From Arthrobacter pascens (GTDB taxonomy: Bacteria > Actinomycetota > Actinomycetes > Actinomycetales > Micrococcaceae): DNA of 64,000 nucleotides. Location: contig NZ_JAFHKT010000139.1 of assembly GCF_017052465.1 (NCBI RefSeq), forward strand, positions 1-64,000, in the 5' to 3' direction. The position numbers and the translations under genes were made by a program. Positions 8,313 through 18,105 of this stretch are shown here, one piece after another. Position 1 is the first letter of the stretch. The number at the start of each line of letters is the position of its first letter. The notes below the pieces were generated by a model, which did not search any database, was not told the DNA's origin, and saw nothing but the letters and a program-made list of their open reading frames with translations.

Positions 8313-8750
8313 TCAGGGCTTGTGTTCAGTGAAGGGCTGCAGGCGCTCTTTCTGTTCCGGTGACAGCCGCAGCACCCGTCCGGTGGCTTCATCAACGAAG
8401 GCGAGATGACTTGAGGCTTTCACACAATCCTCGCGAGTTACGGGGTCCTGCACAAGGTAGTGAATGTCGAAACTGGCGCCCTTGATGGCCCCGATCCACA
8501 CCTGGACCACTGCGGGGACGTTGCGGTATTCGAGAGTCTTCACGTACCGGATGCGGTGGTCGACGATGAGCGCCATGGTGCCTTCGGCGACTTCGTTGAA
8601 GAGCGGGACGTGCGGTTCCACTCCGGGCAGCCCGGCGCCGCGTGGCGGACCGAAAGCGGCAATGCGCGCTTCCTCCAGCATGCGGACAATCTGGACGTTG
8701 TTGATGTGGCCGTAGGCGTCCATGTCGCCCCAGCGCATCGGCACGAGCAC
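8313..8750 (-). CDS. Acyl-CoA thioesterase (4HBT hotdog fold)
   Basis: A 145-residue hotdog-fold protein. The motif MRWGDMDAYGHINNVQ contains the conserved Asp and the H-x-N of 4-hydroxybenzoyl-CoA-type thioesterases. Family members hydrolyse acyl-CoA or aryl-CoA thioesters in the cytoplasm; the substrate is unknown. The start is uncertain: GTG at 8750 is used here, and another GTG lies two codons later. It follows the ABC exporter gene on the same strand at a short distance, so it is probably the third gene of that operon. Confidence 0.85.
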   Translation of the reverse strand: MLVPMRWGDMDAYGHINNVQIVRMLEEARIAAFGPPRGAGLPGVEPHVPLFNEVAEGTMALIVDHRIRYVKTLEYRNVPAVVQVWIGAIKGASFDIHYLVQDPVTREDCVKASSHLAFVDEATGRVLRLSPEQKERLQPFTEHKP

Positions 8751-8794
8751 CTCGATGCGCCGGGGGTCGCGGTGGCCTCCGGGGTTCGGCGGGG

Positions 8795-10864
8795 TCAGCT
8801 GTGCACCGCCGTCGAATCGTCCACGGATGTTTCCTCAACGTCCGCACCGGCGAACTGGGACATGTACAGCCGGTAGTAGGCGCCTTCGGCCGCGAGCAGG
8901 GCCTGGTGGTTGCCCTGCTCCACGATCTTGCCGTTCTCCATCACCAGGATGGTGTCGGCGTCGCGGATGGTGGAGAGCCGGTGGGCGATGACAAAGCTGG
9001 TTCGGTCGGTGCGCAACGCGGCCATGGCCTTCTGCACGAGGAGCTCGGTGCGGGTGTCCACGGAGCTCGTTGCCTCGTCGAGAATCAGCAGTGACGGGTT
9101 GGCCACGAATGCGCGGGCGATGGTGATGAGCTGTTTCTCGCCGGCACTGACGTTGTTGCCCTCCTCGTCGATGACGGTGTCGTAGCCGTCGGGAAGCGCC
9201 CGGACAAAGCGGTCCACGAACGTGGCCTTGGCCGCCGCCATGATCTGGTCCTCGGTGGCGTCCAGCTTGCCGTACTTGATGTTGTCGTAGATGGAGCCGC
9301 CGAACAGCCAGGCGTCCTGCAGCACCATGCCCACCTTGGAACGGAGCTCCGCCCGGCTGAGCTGCGTCACGTCCACCCCGTCCAGCGTGATGGAACCCGA
9401 GTTGAGCTCGTAGAAGCGCATCACGAGGTTCACCAGGGTGGTCTTGCCGGCCCCGGTGGGACCGACGATGGCCACCGTGTGGCCGGGCTCGGCCGTAAAG
9501 GACAGGTTCTCGATGAGCGGCTTGTCCTCCGTGTAGCTGAAGGTGACGTTGCGGAACTCCACGTGGCCGTCGGTCTTGGCCGGCAGGTGCTTCGTAGCGG
9601 TTTCGGCGTCCTGCTCGTCCGCGTCCAGGAACTCGAACACACGCTCGGCCGAGGCCACGCCGGACTGCAGCATGTTGGCCATGCCCGCCATCTGTCCCAG
9701 CGGCTGGGTGAACTCGCGCGAGTACTGGATGAACGCCGTCGCGTCACCCAGGCTCATGCTGCCCGACGCCACGCGGAGCCCGCCCACCACGGCGATGCCG
9801 ACGTAGCTGAGGTAGGACACGAACTGCATGACCGGGAAGATGATGCCGGAGACGAACTGCGCGCCAAAGCTGGCCTTGTACAGGGCGTCATTGCGCTCCT
9901 CGAACCGCTCCAGCATGTCGGCGTCGCGGCCGAAGACGCGGACGAGGTCGTGACCGGAGAAGGACTCCTCGATCTGGCCGTTCAGCAGGCCGGTGTTCTT
10001 CCACTGCGCGGCGAACAACTTTTGGCTGCGGGCGCCGATCACGCCGGCCGCCACGCCGGACAGTGGAAGGGCAACCAGTGCGATCAGGGCCAGCTGCCAC
10101 GAGACGATGAACATCATGATCACGATGCCCAGGACGGTCAGGACAGAGCTGATCAGCTGTGCGAACGCCTGCTGCAGAGCCTGCTGGACGTTGTCGACGT
10201 CGTTCGTCACGCGTGACAGGACGTCGCCGCGCTGGCGGGTATCGAAGTAGTTCAGCGGCAGCCGGTTGAGCTTCTTTTCGGTGTCGTCGCGGAGCTGGCG
10301 GATCACCTTCATGACGATCCGGTTCAAAATGTAGCCCTGCAGCCACAGGAAGATATTCGCCACGAAGTACATAAGCAGCACGACGGAGATCAGGACTGTC
10401 AGCTTCTGGAAGTCGATGCCGGTGCCGGGGATCAGTTCCATCCGGGCGATCATGTCCGCGAAGTTGTCCTGCCCCTGCTCCCGCAGGCCGTCGACGAACT
10501 GCTCCTTGCTGACTCCGGCCGGGAGCTGCTTGCCGACAACGCCGCCGAAGATGACGTCCATGGCCTGTCCGAGCACCTTCGGGGCAATGACGTTGAGGAC
10601 CACGGACACGATGACCATGGCCACGACGATGTAAATCCCCACGGCCTCCGGCTTGAGCAGCCCCAGGAGCCTCTTGGCGGAGGGCCAAAAGTGCTCTGGT
10701 TTCTTGGCGGGCATCGCGCCGAACATGCCGCCGTCTGCCTCCGAGGGCTTGTACTCCTCCTCGATGAAGTCGTCGTCCTCCAGCTCTGTGACGTCCGCGG
10801 CCGCTAGGGGAAGGACGTTTTCCTCTTCGTTGCGCCCACGCAGGGCCTTCTTGTCGGCGCTCAT
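8795..10864 (-). CDS. ABC exporter subunit (TMD-NBD), catalytically competent ATPase half
   Basis: A 689-residue half-transporter with a long acidic N-terminal extension (about 75 residues), then six membrane helices and a C-terminal ATPase. Walker A is GPTGAGKTT. Walker B is LLILDEATSSVD with the catalytic Glu. The signature is NVSAGEKQ rather than LSGGQ. Its start overlaps the stop of the upstream half-transporter (ATGA at 10861-10864), so the two form a heterodimer. Such pairs export drugs or lipophilic compounds; the substrate is unknown. Confidence 0.93.
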   Translation of the reverse strand: MSADKKALRGRNEEENVLPLAAADVTELEDDDFIEEEYKPSEADGGMFGAMPAKKPEHFWPSAKRLLGLLKPEAVGIYIVVAMVIVSVVLNVIAPKVLGQAMDVIFGGVVGKQLPAGVSKEQFVDGLREQGQDNFADMIARMELIPGTGIDFQKLTVLISVVLLMYFVANIFLWLQGYILNRIVMKVIRQLRDDTEKKLNRLPLNYFDTRQRGDVLSRVTNDVDNVQQALQQAFAQLISSVLTVLGIVIMMFIVSWQLALIALVALPLSGVAAGVIGARSQKLFAAQWKNTGLLNGQIEESFSGHDLVRVFGRDADMLERFEERNDALYKASFGAQFVSGIIFPVMQFVSYLSYVGIAVVGGLRVASGSMSLGDATAFIQYSREFTQPLGQMAGMANMLQSGVASAERVFEFLDADEQDAETATKHLPAKTDGHVEFRNVTFSYTEDKPLIENLSFTAEPGHTVAIVGPTGAGKTTLVNLVMRFYELNSGSITLDGVDVTQLSRAELRSKVGMVLQDAWLFGGSIYDNIKYGKLDATEDQIMAAAKATFVDRFVRALPDGYDTVIDEEGNNVSAGEKQLITIARAFVANPSLLILDEATSSVDTRTELLVQKAMAALRTDRTSFVIAHRLSTIRDADTILVMENGKIVEQGNHQALLAAEGAYYRLYMSQFAGADVEETSVDDSTAVHS

Positions 10865-12600
10865 GCCACTTCCTCCACGCTCAGCTGGGACTCAACGATT
10901 TCCTGGTAGGTGGGTGACGTCTCGAGCAGCTCATCGTGCGTGCCGCGGTCCACGATCCTGCCGTTGTCCAGCACCAGGATCTGGTCCGCCTCCGTAATGG
11001 TGGAAATCCGCTGCGCCACAATGATCACCGTGGCGTCCGCGGTGGTGCGCTTGAGGGCAGCCCGCAGCCGCGCATCGGTGGCGACGTCCAGGGCCGAGAA
11101 CGAGTCGTCAAAGAGGTAGACCTTGGGCTTCGTCACCAAGGCCCGGGCAATGCAGAGGCGCTGGCGCTGGCCGCCGGAGACGTTGGTGCCGCCCTGGGCG
11201 ATCCGGGATGCCAGCCCGTTTTTCTTCTCTTTCACGAAGCCGTCGCCCTGGGCCACGTGCAGCGCCTCCCACAGCTCCACATCGGTTGCCTCGGGTTTGC
11301 CGAAGCGCAGGTTGTGCTCGATGGTTCCGGAGAACAGGTACGGCCGCTGCGGCACGAGGGCCACGCGCCGGGTGATCTCGGCCCGGTCCAGCTTGCTCAC
11401 GGACACGCCGTCAAGCAGCACTTCGCCGTCGGCAATGTCATACAGGCGGGGCAGCAGCGACAGGAGAGAGGTCTTTCCGGCGCCGGTGGAGCCAATGATC
11501 GCCACCGTCTCCCCCGGGCGGGCCGTGAAGCTGATGTTGCTCAGGACGGGGGCTTCTGCGCCGGGGTAGGCGAAGGTGACGTTGCGGTATTCCACCACGC
11601 CCTCCAGCGCCGCGGGCGTTTCCGGGTGCTCGGGGTCATGGATGGAGGGTTCGACGTCGAGCACCTCGCCGATGCGGTCAGCGCAGACGGACGCTCGCGG
11701 AATCATCATGGCCATGAACGTACCCATCATCACGGCCATGAGAATCTGGAGGAGGTACTGCAGGAACGCGGTCAGGGCGCCCACTTGCATGTCGCCGGAG
11801 TCCACGCGCTGGCCGCCGAACCACAGAACTGCGGCCGTGGAGAGGTGCAGGATCATGCCGATGGCCGGGAACATCAGGACGAAGAGTGCACCGATCTTCA
11901 GGGAAACGTCCGTCAGGTCCTTGTTGGCCTCGCCGAACCGCTCGGTTTCGTAAGGCTCCCGGACGAAGGCCCGGACCACTCGGATGCCGATGATCTGTTC
12001 GCGCAGCACCTCATTGATCCGGTCGATCTTCTTCTGCATCGAGCGGAACAGCGGCATCAGGCGCACCACAATGTAACCCACCACCACAATCAGGACCGGG
12101 ACCGAGACCCAGACCAGCCAGGACAGGTTGATGTCCTCGCGCAGGGCCATGACGATGCCGCCAATGCACATGATGGGCGTTGAGACCATGAAGTTCAGGC
12201 CCATCAGGACCAGCATCTGCACCTGCTGGACGTCGTTGGTCCCGCGAGTGATCAGGGTGGGTGCGCCGAACGTGTTGACGTCCTTGGCTGAGAAGCTCGT
12301 GACTTTGCGGAAGACGCCGCGGCGCAGGTCGCGGCCCATCGCCATCGCCGTCTTGGACCCGAAGTAAACGCCGGCGATGGCCGTGCCCACCTGGAGGAAG
12401 GCCACCAGCAGCATCACGCCGCCGGTGCGCCAGATGAAGTCGGTATCGCCGCGGGATACACCTTCGTCGATGATCTGCGCATTGAGGCTCGGCAGGTAGA
12501 GGGCCGCGATGGTGGACGCCAGTTGAAAGGCGATGACGGCCAAAATATACGGCATATACGGCTTGGCATAGCGCCGAATGAGGGTGACAAGCATGCCCAC
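10861..12600 (-). CDS. ABC exporter subunit (TMD-NBD) with degenerate Walker B
   Basis: A 579-residue half-transporter with six membrane helices followed by an ATPase. Walker A is GSTGAGKTS and the signature NVSGGQRQR is canonical. Walker B is VYLFDDSFSALD: the catalytic Glu is Asp. Combined with the altered signature of its partner, this places both defects in the same composite ATP site. That is the asymmetric layout known from heterodimeric exporters such as TM287/288. First gene of the operon; the 117 bases upstream hold nothing that I can call with confidence. Confidence 0.93.
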   Translation of the reverse strand: MGMLVTLIRRYAKPYMPYILAVIAFQLASTIAALYLPSLNAQIIDEGVSRGDTDFIWRTGGVMLLVAFLQVGTAIAGVYFGSKTAMAMGRDLRRGVFRKVTSFSAKDVNTFGAPTLITRGTNDVQQVQMLVLMGLNFMVSTPIMCIGGIVMALREDINLSWLVWVSVPVLIVVVGYIVVRLMPLFRSMQKKIDRINEVLREQIIGIRVVRAFVREPYETERFGEANKDLTDVSLKIGALFVLMFPAIGMILHLSTAAVLWFGGQRVDSGDMQVGALTAFLQYLLQILMAVMMGTFMAMMIPRASVCADRIGEVLDVEPSIHDPEHPETPAALEGVVEYRNVTFAYPGAEAPVLSNISFTARPGETVAIIGSTGAGKTSLLSLLPRLYDIADGEVLLDGVSVSKLDRAEITRRVALVPQRPYLFSGTIEHNLRFGKPEATDVELWEALHVAQGDGFVKEKKNGLASRIAQGGTNVSGGQRQRLCIARALVTKPKVYLFDDSFSALDVATDARLRAALKRTTADATVIIVAQRISTITEADQILVLDNGRIVDRGTHDELLETSPTYQEIVESQLSVEEVA

Positions 12601-12717
12601 GGGTCCTTAGGAAGAGAGCGCGAATTGGTTAGGAGAAGTAGTAGCAGCCGGGGCTGACATCATTAGCCTTCCAACTCTACGAAATCTGTTGCCCAAGCGA
12701 AACATCACCCGCGAAGA

Positions 12718-14448
12718 TCATCCCTGGGGAGTACGCCGCCCACCCAGGGAAGCGCGAACGCGCGGCGTGGCGAGGTGAGTGGCGGCCTGCCGGTCACGTC
12801 CCCGCGGAGGTGAGTTCCGCCGTCGGGCTCTCCTGCCTTGATTCAAACCGCTGGTCTCCCGCCGCACTTCATGACCCGATCCGGCCGGAGCCTGCGCAGC
12901 CTCAGCGGACCGAGCTGCCGGCTGTACATCCACCGTGCGACGGAGCGGACGTTCCGTGATCAGGAGTACGGCAATCAGCGCCACCACGGCAATGCCGGCG
13001 GCGATCAGGAAGATCTCAGCAGTGGCGTCGCCATACGCGGCCCGCATGATGTCACGTACCGGCGCAGGCATGTCGGCCAGGTTGAGCGCCGCCCCCGAAC
13101 CCCCGGCCCCGGAAATTCCGGCCGCGGCGAACCCCTGCGCCGCGAGTTCCTGGACCCGGTTGCCCAGGATGGCGCCGAGGACCGAGACCCCGATGGCACC
13201 GCCGACCGACCGGAAGAACGCCACGGATGCACTCGCGGTGCCGATATCCCGGGCGCTGACAGTGTTTTGAACTGCCAGGACGAGGTTCTGCATGAGCATG
13301 CCCAGCCCCAGTCCCAGGATGGCCGTGAAGACGCCCGCCTTCCAGAGATCCGTGGTGTGGTCCATGGTGCCGCCCAGGCCAAGGCCACCGATCAGCAGGA
13401 CGGCACCGGCAACGAGGTAGCGCTTCCACTTTCCGGTGCGGCTGATGAGCAGCCCCGAAACCACCGAACCGATGAGGTTGCCGGCGATCATGGGCAAGGT
13501 CAGAAGCCCTGCCTCGGTGGGGGTGGCGCCACGGGCCACCTGGAAGTACTGGCCCAGGAAGGTCGAGGAGCCGAACATGGCCACGCCCACCGCTACGGAC
13601 GCCCAGATCGCCAGGGCGGTGGTGCGTTCGGAGATGATCTTCAACGGGATGATCGGTTCGGCCACCCTGGACTCCACGACCACCAGAAGGGCCAGCAGCA
13701 GGATTCCGCCGCCCACCATCAGAGCCGACTGCCAGGACCACCAGTCGTAGTATTCAGGGTTCCCCGCAAACGATACCCAGATCAGCAGGAGGCTGACGCC
13801 GGAGGTGAGGAGGATGGAGCCCAGCCAGTCGATCTTGGCGGGGCGCCTGACGTGCTGGATTTTCAGGGTGACCTGCAGCAGGATCAGGGCCACGACGGCG
13901 AGCGGCACGCACACGAAGAACGTCCAGCGCCAGCCCAGTGGGCTGTCCACGATGAACCCGCCCAGCAGCGGCCCGCCGGCGGTGCCCACCGCCATGACGG
14001 CGCCCATGTAGCCGGAGTACTTTCCGCGGTCGCGCGGGGGAATCATGGACCCAATGATGGCCTGGGCAAGGGCCGTCAGGCCTCCCATGGCAACGCCCTG
14101 GATGACGCGGGCGGTGAGCAACAGCGGAATGGTGGCGGACAGACCCGCCATGACCGAGCCGGCCACGAAGACCACGATGCTGAGCTGGACCAGCAGTTTC
14201 TTGTTGTAAAGGTCCGCAAGCTTGCCCCAGATGGGTGTGGTGGCGGCGTTGGCCAGCAGTGCCGCGGTGATGACCCAGGCGAAATCTGTCTGTGTCCCCT
14301 TGAGATCGGACATGATGGTGGGCAGCGCGTTGGCCACGATGGTGCTGCTGAGGATGGCGGTGAAGAACGCGGCAAGGAGGCCGGTCAGGGCCTCCATGAT
14401 CTGGCGGTGGGTCATCGCCAAGGGTGGCTGGGTGGCAGTGCTCGACAC
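12718..14448 (-). CDS. MFS drug exporter, DHA2 (EmrB/QacA) family
   Basis: About 576 residues with roughly 14 hydrophobic segments and the DHA2 pattern (AFFTAILSSTIVANALPTIM, then GKLADLYNKK after helix 2). Substrates are typically lipophilic drugs exported by proton antiport. The frame is open further upstream, but GTG at 14448 is the likely start. An AGGAG embedded in the stop region of the marR gene lies seven bases before it, giving translational coupling. The C-terminus carries an unusual 80-residue polar Arg/Pro-rich tail. Control by the MarR protein encoded just upstream is very likely. Confidence 0.9.
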   Translation of the reverse strand: MSSTATQPPLAMTHRQIMEALTGLLAAFFTAILSSTIVANALPTIMSDLKGTQTDFAWVITAALLANAATTPIWGKLADLYNKKLLVQLSIVVFVAGSVMAGLSATIPLLLTARVIQGVAMGGLTALAQAIIGSMIPPRDRGKYSGYMGAVMAVGTAGGPLLGGFIVDSPLGWRWTFFVCVPLAVVALILLQVTLKIQHVRRPAKIDWLGSILLTSGVSLLLIWVSFAGNPEYYDWWSWQSALMVGGGILLLALLVVVESRVAEPIIPLKIISERTTALAIWASVAVGVAMFGSSTFLGQYFQVARGATPTEAGLLTLPMIAGNLIGSVVSGLLISRTGKWKRYLVAGAVLLIGGLGLGGTMDHTTDLWKAGVFTAILGLGLGMLMQNLVLAVQNTVSARDIGTASASVAFFRSVGGAIGVSVLGAILGNRVQELAAQGFAAAGISGAGGSGAALNLADMPAPVRDIMRAAYGDATAEIFLIAAGIAVVALIAVLLITERPLRRTVDVQPAARSAEAAQAPAGSGHEVRRETSGLNQGRRARRRNSPPRGRDRQAATHLATPRVRASLGGRRTPQG

Positions 14449-14458
14449 GGGCGTGCTC

Positions 14459-14938
14459 CTAATGGTCGGGGTTATGTGTGATGGGGCCGGCCGCCTTTGC
14501 CCGGGCGGAATCCTTGAGGGATGCCGCAAGATTGCGGAGAATTTTCGCCGTCTCCTCGGCGTCATGCTGGCTCCATTCCCGCAGGTATTCCTGCAGAGTG
14601 GAGGCGCGGTGCTCTTCGATATCGCGAAGCTTCACGCGACCCGCTTCGGTGAGCGCCACCAGCTGGGCTCGGCCGTCCTCGGGGTCCGGCCTTCTGTGGA
14701 CGAGACCCAGCTCTTCGAGTTCGGCGATGTGCCGGCTGAGGACAGGGGCGCTGACGCCCAGGCGCGCGGCCAGGTGGGTGGCGCGCGACTCCTTCTCCCC
14801 CACAAACCGGAGCACTCCCTGCAACGCCACGCCGGTGTCCATCCCCCGCGAATTCGCGACCGCCACACACCGGACGGCCCGTTGCAGGTCGAAAATTTCG
14901 CGCACCAGTTCGGCTGCGGTGCTGGGCTCGACTGCCAT
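14459..14938 (-). CDS. MarR-family transcriptional regulator
   Basis: About 159 residues with a winged-helix DNA-binding domain (THLAARLGVSAPVLSRHIAELEELGLVHRRPDPEDGR), the wing of MarR proteins. The frame allows an ATG at 14947, but AGGAGG directly abuts it. The ATG at 14938 has that site at a proper 9-base distance and is preferred. It is the first gene of a two-gene operon with the MFS exporter. A perfect 14-base inverted repeat lies about 25 bases upstream. It is presumably a repressor released by the exported compound. Confidence 0.9.
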   Translation of the reverse strand: MAVEPSTAAELVREIFDLQRAVRCVAVANSRGMDTGVALQGVLRFVGEKESRATHLAARLGVSAPVLSRHIAELEELGLVHRRPDPEDGRAQLVALTEAGRVKLRDIEEHRASTLQEYLREWSQHDAEETAKILRNLAASLKDSARAKAAGPITHNPDH

Positions 14939-14962
14939 CGCGGGCATCCTCCTACTTGTTTG

Positions 14963-14998
14963 CCTGAAGCAACCATATCTTAAAATGGTTGCTTCAGG
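14963..14998. promoter_or_regulatory. MarR operator: perfect 14-bp inverted repeat
   Basis: Arms CCTGAAGCAACCAT (14963-14976) and ATGGTTGCTTCAGG (14985-14998) are perfect inverted copies around an AT-rich 8-base spacer, just upstream of the marR start. The position suggests overlap with the promoter and autoregulation. Confidence 0.75.
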
Positions 14999-15032
14999 AA
15001 ACTAAGCGGACGGCCTGCGGGTTAAACACCAG

Positions 15033-15095
15033 GCGCGAACCGGCAGCTAATGCCCTCAAATTGCTGCTCAGAGGGCATTAGCTGCCAGTTCGCGC
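15033..15095. terminator. Long hairpin downstream of the ThDP-enzyme gene
   Basis: Arms 15033-15057 and 15071-15095 are 25 bases each with one mismatch, around a 13-base loop. It lies 3' of the leftward ThDP-enzyme operon and upstream of the marR promoter. No strong T-run follows on the minus strand, so it is either a factor-assisted terminator or an insulating hairpin. Confidence 0.55.
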
Positions 15096-15126
15096 TGGGT
15101 TGTTGCGCTTGTGGTGGGGCCGGGGG

Positions 15127-16833
15127 TTACGGGGCCAGGTGGGTGGGGGCGAACATCCTTAGCAGGGTTTCGACGACGACGACGTTCGGTCCGTCCGCGG
15201 CGAAGCCCGCCTTCAGCGCATCCCCCACGTTTTCCGGGGCCACGCGCGTGGCCGGCACGCCGAAGGCCTCGGCGAGTTTCACGAAGTCCGGGCGCGCGAG
15301 CTCGGTGGCCGTGGCCTTGCCGAAGGCGCCCACCATGTATTCGCGCAGGATGCCGTACCCGCCGTCGTCCACGATCAGCCAGGTGACCGGCACGTTGTGC
15401 TGCTTGGCGGTGGCCAGTTCCGAGATGGAGTACATGGCAGAGCCGTCGCCGGAGACCGCCAGCACCCGCGCCGAAGAGCCGGACTTGCCCACGGTTTCGA
15501 GGCCCACCGCTCCCCCGATGGCCGCGGGGAAGCCGTAGCCCAGCCCGCCGGCACCCTGGGCGGAATGGAACTGGCCCTCGCGGGCGTCCCAGCAGCTCCA
15601 GCCCCAGTACGCGGAAATGGTCATGTCCCAGAAGGTCTGCATGTCCGCGGGAACGGCCTCGCGGATGTCGGCCATGAACGTCAGTTCCTTGCCGACGTCC
15701 TGGGACTCGAGCCGCGCACGCACCTTCGCCAGGGTCTCCCGCACCAGGTCCTCCGGCGATGACCCGTGCCAGTTTGACCTGGTTTCGACAGGCTCAACCA
15801 CCAGGGAAGCATCCAGGGCGGCGAGCGCTTGGCCGGCGTCGGCGCGGATGCCCAGCCCGGGCCGGTTCGATTCGAGCACCCGGGGTTCGGCGTCGATCTG
15901 GATGATTCTGCCCCGTGGTTCGAACGTGAAGTAGTTGGACGTGACTTCACCGAGCGAGGAGCCGATGACGATCAGCACGTCGGCATCCTCGAGGACGTCG
16001 GTCATGTGGCGGTCCTCGATCCAGGACTGCAGCGACAGCTCGTGGTTCCACGGGAACGCGCCATTTCCGCCGGGGGTGCAGATCACCGGGGCGCGCAGCT
16101 TCTCAGCGATGGACAGCAGCGACTTCTCGGCCCGCCCGCGGCGTGTGCCGCCGCCGGCGATGATGGCCGGACGTTCCGCCGCCGACAGCCATTTGACGGC
16201 TTCGCGGACCAGCTCAACACGCGGCGGGTTGTCCGCCGCTTCGGCGAGCGCGTCCTCCACCGGAGGGACCATGATGGGATCGAGCAGGACATTCTGCGGA
16301 ATTTCCAGCCAGACGGGGCCCTGCGGCGAGGAGATGGCTTCCGTCCAGGCGTCCTGGATGGCCGACGGAATGCCGGAGGCGTGCTGGATCAGACGCTGGC
16401 TCTTGGTGACGTTCGCGGCCGAGGCCTTCTGGTCATCGAGCTGGTGCAGCATCCCCTTCCGGCGCGCTCCCAGTCCCTCCAGCGGGATCTGGCTGGCGAT
16501 GACCACCATCGGCACGCCGGTGGCATAGGCCTCCTGCAGCCCGGCGAGGGAGGTCAGCGCACCCGGGCCGGTGGACAGGAACAGCACGCCCACCTCGCCT
16601 GTGGCCCGCGAATATCCGTCGGCGGCGAAGGCACTGTTGTTTTCCACGCGCGACGACACGAAGTGCAGATTTCCGCGGCCCATTGCGTCAAACAGGCCCA
16701 GCGCGTGCTGGCCCGGGATGCCGAAGACGGTCTTCGCGCCCAGCGCCTCGAGGGTTTCGACGACGAGGTCCCCGCCGTTGCGTACGTCCGTCCCCTTCGT
16801 GGGGGCTGCTGTGCCCGGATCGAAATCGATCAC
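15127..16833 (-). CDS. ThDP-dependent decarboxylase / acetolactate-synthase-like enzyme (candidate 2-ketoarginine decarboxylase)
   Basis: A 568-residue enzyme with all three domains of the acetolactate synthase superfamily. The activating Glu is in [20 protein letters not shown]. The ThDP site is [17 protein letters not shown] with VDDGGY in place of the usual Asn-rich end. The GTG start overlaps the end of the ureohydrolase gene (16830-16833), so the two are translated together. In Pseudomonas the AruI enzyme of this superfamily decarboxylates 5-guanidino-2-oxopentanoate and GbuA, an agmatinase relative, acts later in the same route. That pairing suggests, but does not prove, the same function here. 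A small repeat encodes VVEPVET inside the protein. Confidence 0.8.
   Translation of the reverse strand: MIDFDPGTAAPTKGTDVRNGGDLVVETLEALGAKTVFGIPGQHALGLFDAMGRGNLHFVSSRVENNSAFAADGYSRATGEVGVLFLSTGPGALTSLAGLQEAYATGVPMVVIASQIPLEGLGARRKGMLHQLDDQKASAANVTKSQRLIQHASGIPSAIQDAWTEAISSPQGPVWLEIPQNVLLDPIMVPPVEDALAEAADNPPRVELVREAVKWLSAAERPAIIAGGGTRRGRAEKSLLSIAEKLRAPVICTPGGNGAFPWNHELSLQSWIEDRHMTDVLEDADVLIVIGSSLGEVTSNYFTFEPRGRIIQIDAEPRVLESNRPGLGIRADAGQALAALDASLVVEPVETRSNWHGSSPEDLVRETLAKVRARLESQDVGKELTFMADIREAVPADMQTFWDMTISAYWGWSCWDAREGQFHSAQGAGGLGYGFPAAIGGAVGLETVGKSGSSARVLAVSGDGSAMYSISELATAKQHNVPVTWLIVDDGGYGILREYMVGAFGKATATELARPDFVKLAEAFGVPATRVAPENVGDALKAGFAADGPNVVVVETLLRMFAPTHLAP
15781..15799. repeat. Dispersed small repeat, copy 1
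   Basis: GGTTTCGACAGGCTCAACC lies within the ThDP-enzyme gene. The core TCGACAGGCTC is shared with 16866-16884 and 50271-50289. The flanking GGTT/AACC arms are inverted copies. Confidence 0.65.
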
Positions 16834-17945
16834 TGCGCCGCCCCCGCAGCCTGACGGGTGATTCCGGCCTCGACAGGCTCGGCCAGCGGCGAGGACGCCG
16901 CGAAGCCGGCCGGGCGACGGGATTCCTGTCCCAGCGCCTGCGCGGCGTAGCCGGTGTCGGCCCCGAACCGGTCCCCTTGGACGGTGTTGTCGGCCATCAG
17001 GGTGACGAGTTCGTAGGCAACGTGGCTGGCGGCGACGCCCGTGATTTCGGCGTGGTCATAGGCGGGCGCGACTTCGACGACGTCGGCCCCCACCAGGTTC
17101 ATGCCGCGGAAGCCGCGGATGATTTCGAGCAGTTCCCTGCTGGTGATGCCTCCGGCTTCCGGGGTCCCCGTTCCCGGGGCATGCGCGGGGTCAAGGACGT
17201 CGATGTCCACCGAGATGTACAGCGGGCGGTTGCCGATGCGGTCCCGGACCTTGGCCACGGTCTCGAGGACGCCCTGATAGTAGACGTCGGCCGAGGTGAC
17301 GATGCCGAAGCCGAAGCGGTGGTCGTCATCGAGGTCCTTCTTGCCGTACAGCGGGCCGCGGGTGCCGATGTGGCTGATGGCCTCGGTGTCCAGGATGCCC
17401 TCCTCGACAGCGCGGCGGAACGGGGTGCCGTGGGTGTATTCGGCCCCGAAGTAGGTGTCCCAGGTGTCCAGGTGGGCATCGAAGTGCAGCATGGCGATCG
17501 GACCGCCGGCACGTTCTGCGGCAGCGCGCAGCAGCGGCAGGGCGATGGTGTGGTCCCCGCCGAGGGTCATCAGCTTGCTGCCGGACGCGGTCAGGTCCAG
17601 GGCGTTCTGCTGGACGGTCTCGATGGCCTCGTTGATGTTGAACGGGTTGACGGCCATGTCGCCGGCGTCTGCCACCTGGCAGTTCTCAAACGGGCTGACA
17701 TCCCAGGCGGGGTTGTAGGGACGGAGCAGGCGGCTGGCCTCGCGGACGTGGTTGGCGCCAAACCGGGCCCCGGGGCGGTAGGAAACCCCGGAGTCGAAGG
17801 GGACACCGACCACGGTGATGTCCGCCTTGGCCACCTGGTCCAAGCGGGGCAGCCGGGCATAGGTGGCGGCTCCCGCGTAGCGGGGAATTCGGGATGAATC
17901 GATGGGGCCAAGGTTGCCGTTGGCTTCGATGCGCAGCTCTTCCAA
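16830..17945 (-). CDS. speB: Agmatinase / guanidinobutyrase-family ureohydrolase
   Basis: About 371 residues. The binuclear metal site of ureohydrolases is complete: [14 protein letters not shown] and [19 protein letters not shown]. These enzymes remove urea from agmatine, 4-guanidinobutyrate or similar compounds. The frame is open to 18011. TTG at 17945 is chosen because AAGGAG lies about 10 bases upstream and the text then starts [15 protein letters not shown]. The C-terminal 30 residues are poorly conserved-looking and carry a copy of a dispersed repeat (LAEPVEA). It is the first gene of an operon with a ThDP decarboxylase-like enzyme, beside an XRE-cupin regulator. A 4-guanidinobutyrase role is plausible, as one was described from Arthrobacter; agmatinase is the alternative. 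Confidence 0.88.
   Translation of the reverse strand: MEELRIEANGNLGPIDSSRIPRYAGAATYARLPRLDQVAKADITVVGVPFDSGVSYRPGARFGANHVREASRLLRPYNPAWDVSPFENCQVADAGDMAVNPFNINEAIETVQQNALDLTASGSKLMTLGGDHTIALPLLRAAAERAGGPIAMLHFDAHLDTWDTYFGAEYTHGTPFRRAVEEGILDTEAISHIGTRGPLYGKKDLDDDHRFGFGIVTSADVYYQGVLETVAKVRDRIGNRPLYISVDIDVLDPAHAPGTGTPEAGGITSRELLEIIRGFRGMNLVGADVVEVAPAYDHAEITGVAASHVAYELVTLMADNTVQGDRFGADTGYAAQALGQESRRPAGFAASSPLAEPVEAGITRQAAGAAQ
16866..16884. repeat. Dispersed small repeat, copy 2
   Basis: GGCCTCGACAGGCTCGGCC lies near the 3' end of the ureohydrolase gene. It has the same core TCGACAGGCTC as copies 1 and 3. The flanking GGCC/GGCC arms are again self-complementary although their sequence differs. 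Confidence 0.65.
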
Positions 17946-18050
17946 AGGAACGCCTCTCCTTCGAGGATGAAAGGTGGGTGTGACAGCCATCATACACTCG
18001 AAGTTGCCCAATGTGCATCACCTGTTTACAAATCACTGGCAGGCGGGCGC

Positions 18051-18082
18051 AAAAAACCCGGACCGCCTGTAGGCGGCCCGGG
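18051..18082 (-). terminator. Intrinsic terminator of the XRE-cupin gene
   Basis: On the minus strand a GC-rich stem (two 5-bp blocks CCCGG and CCGCC with their partners, one mismatch, loop TACA) is followed directly by six Ts (complement of 18051-18056). This is a standard Rho-independent terminator just after the gene that ends at 18106. Confidence 0.85.
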
Positions 18083-18105
18083 TCGGCTCATGGGAAGAGG
18101 AATGG

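Noticed and set aside
15127..16833. Biosynthetic acetolactate synthase (ilvB)
   Set aside because: No small subunit ilvN or ilvC adjoins, and the gene is coupled to a ureohydrolase. A catabolic decarboxylase-like role fits better.
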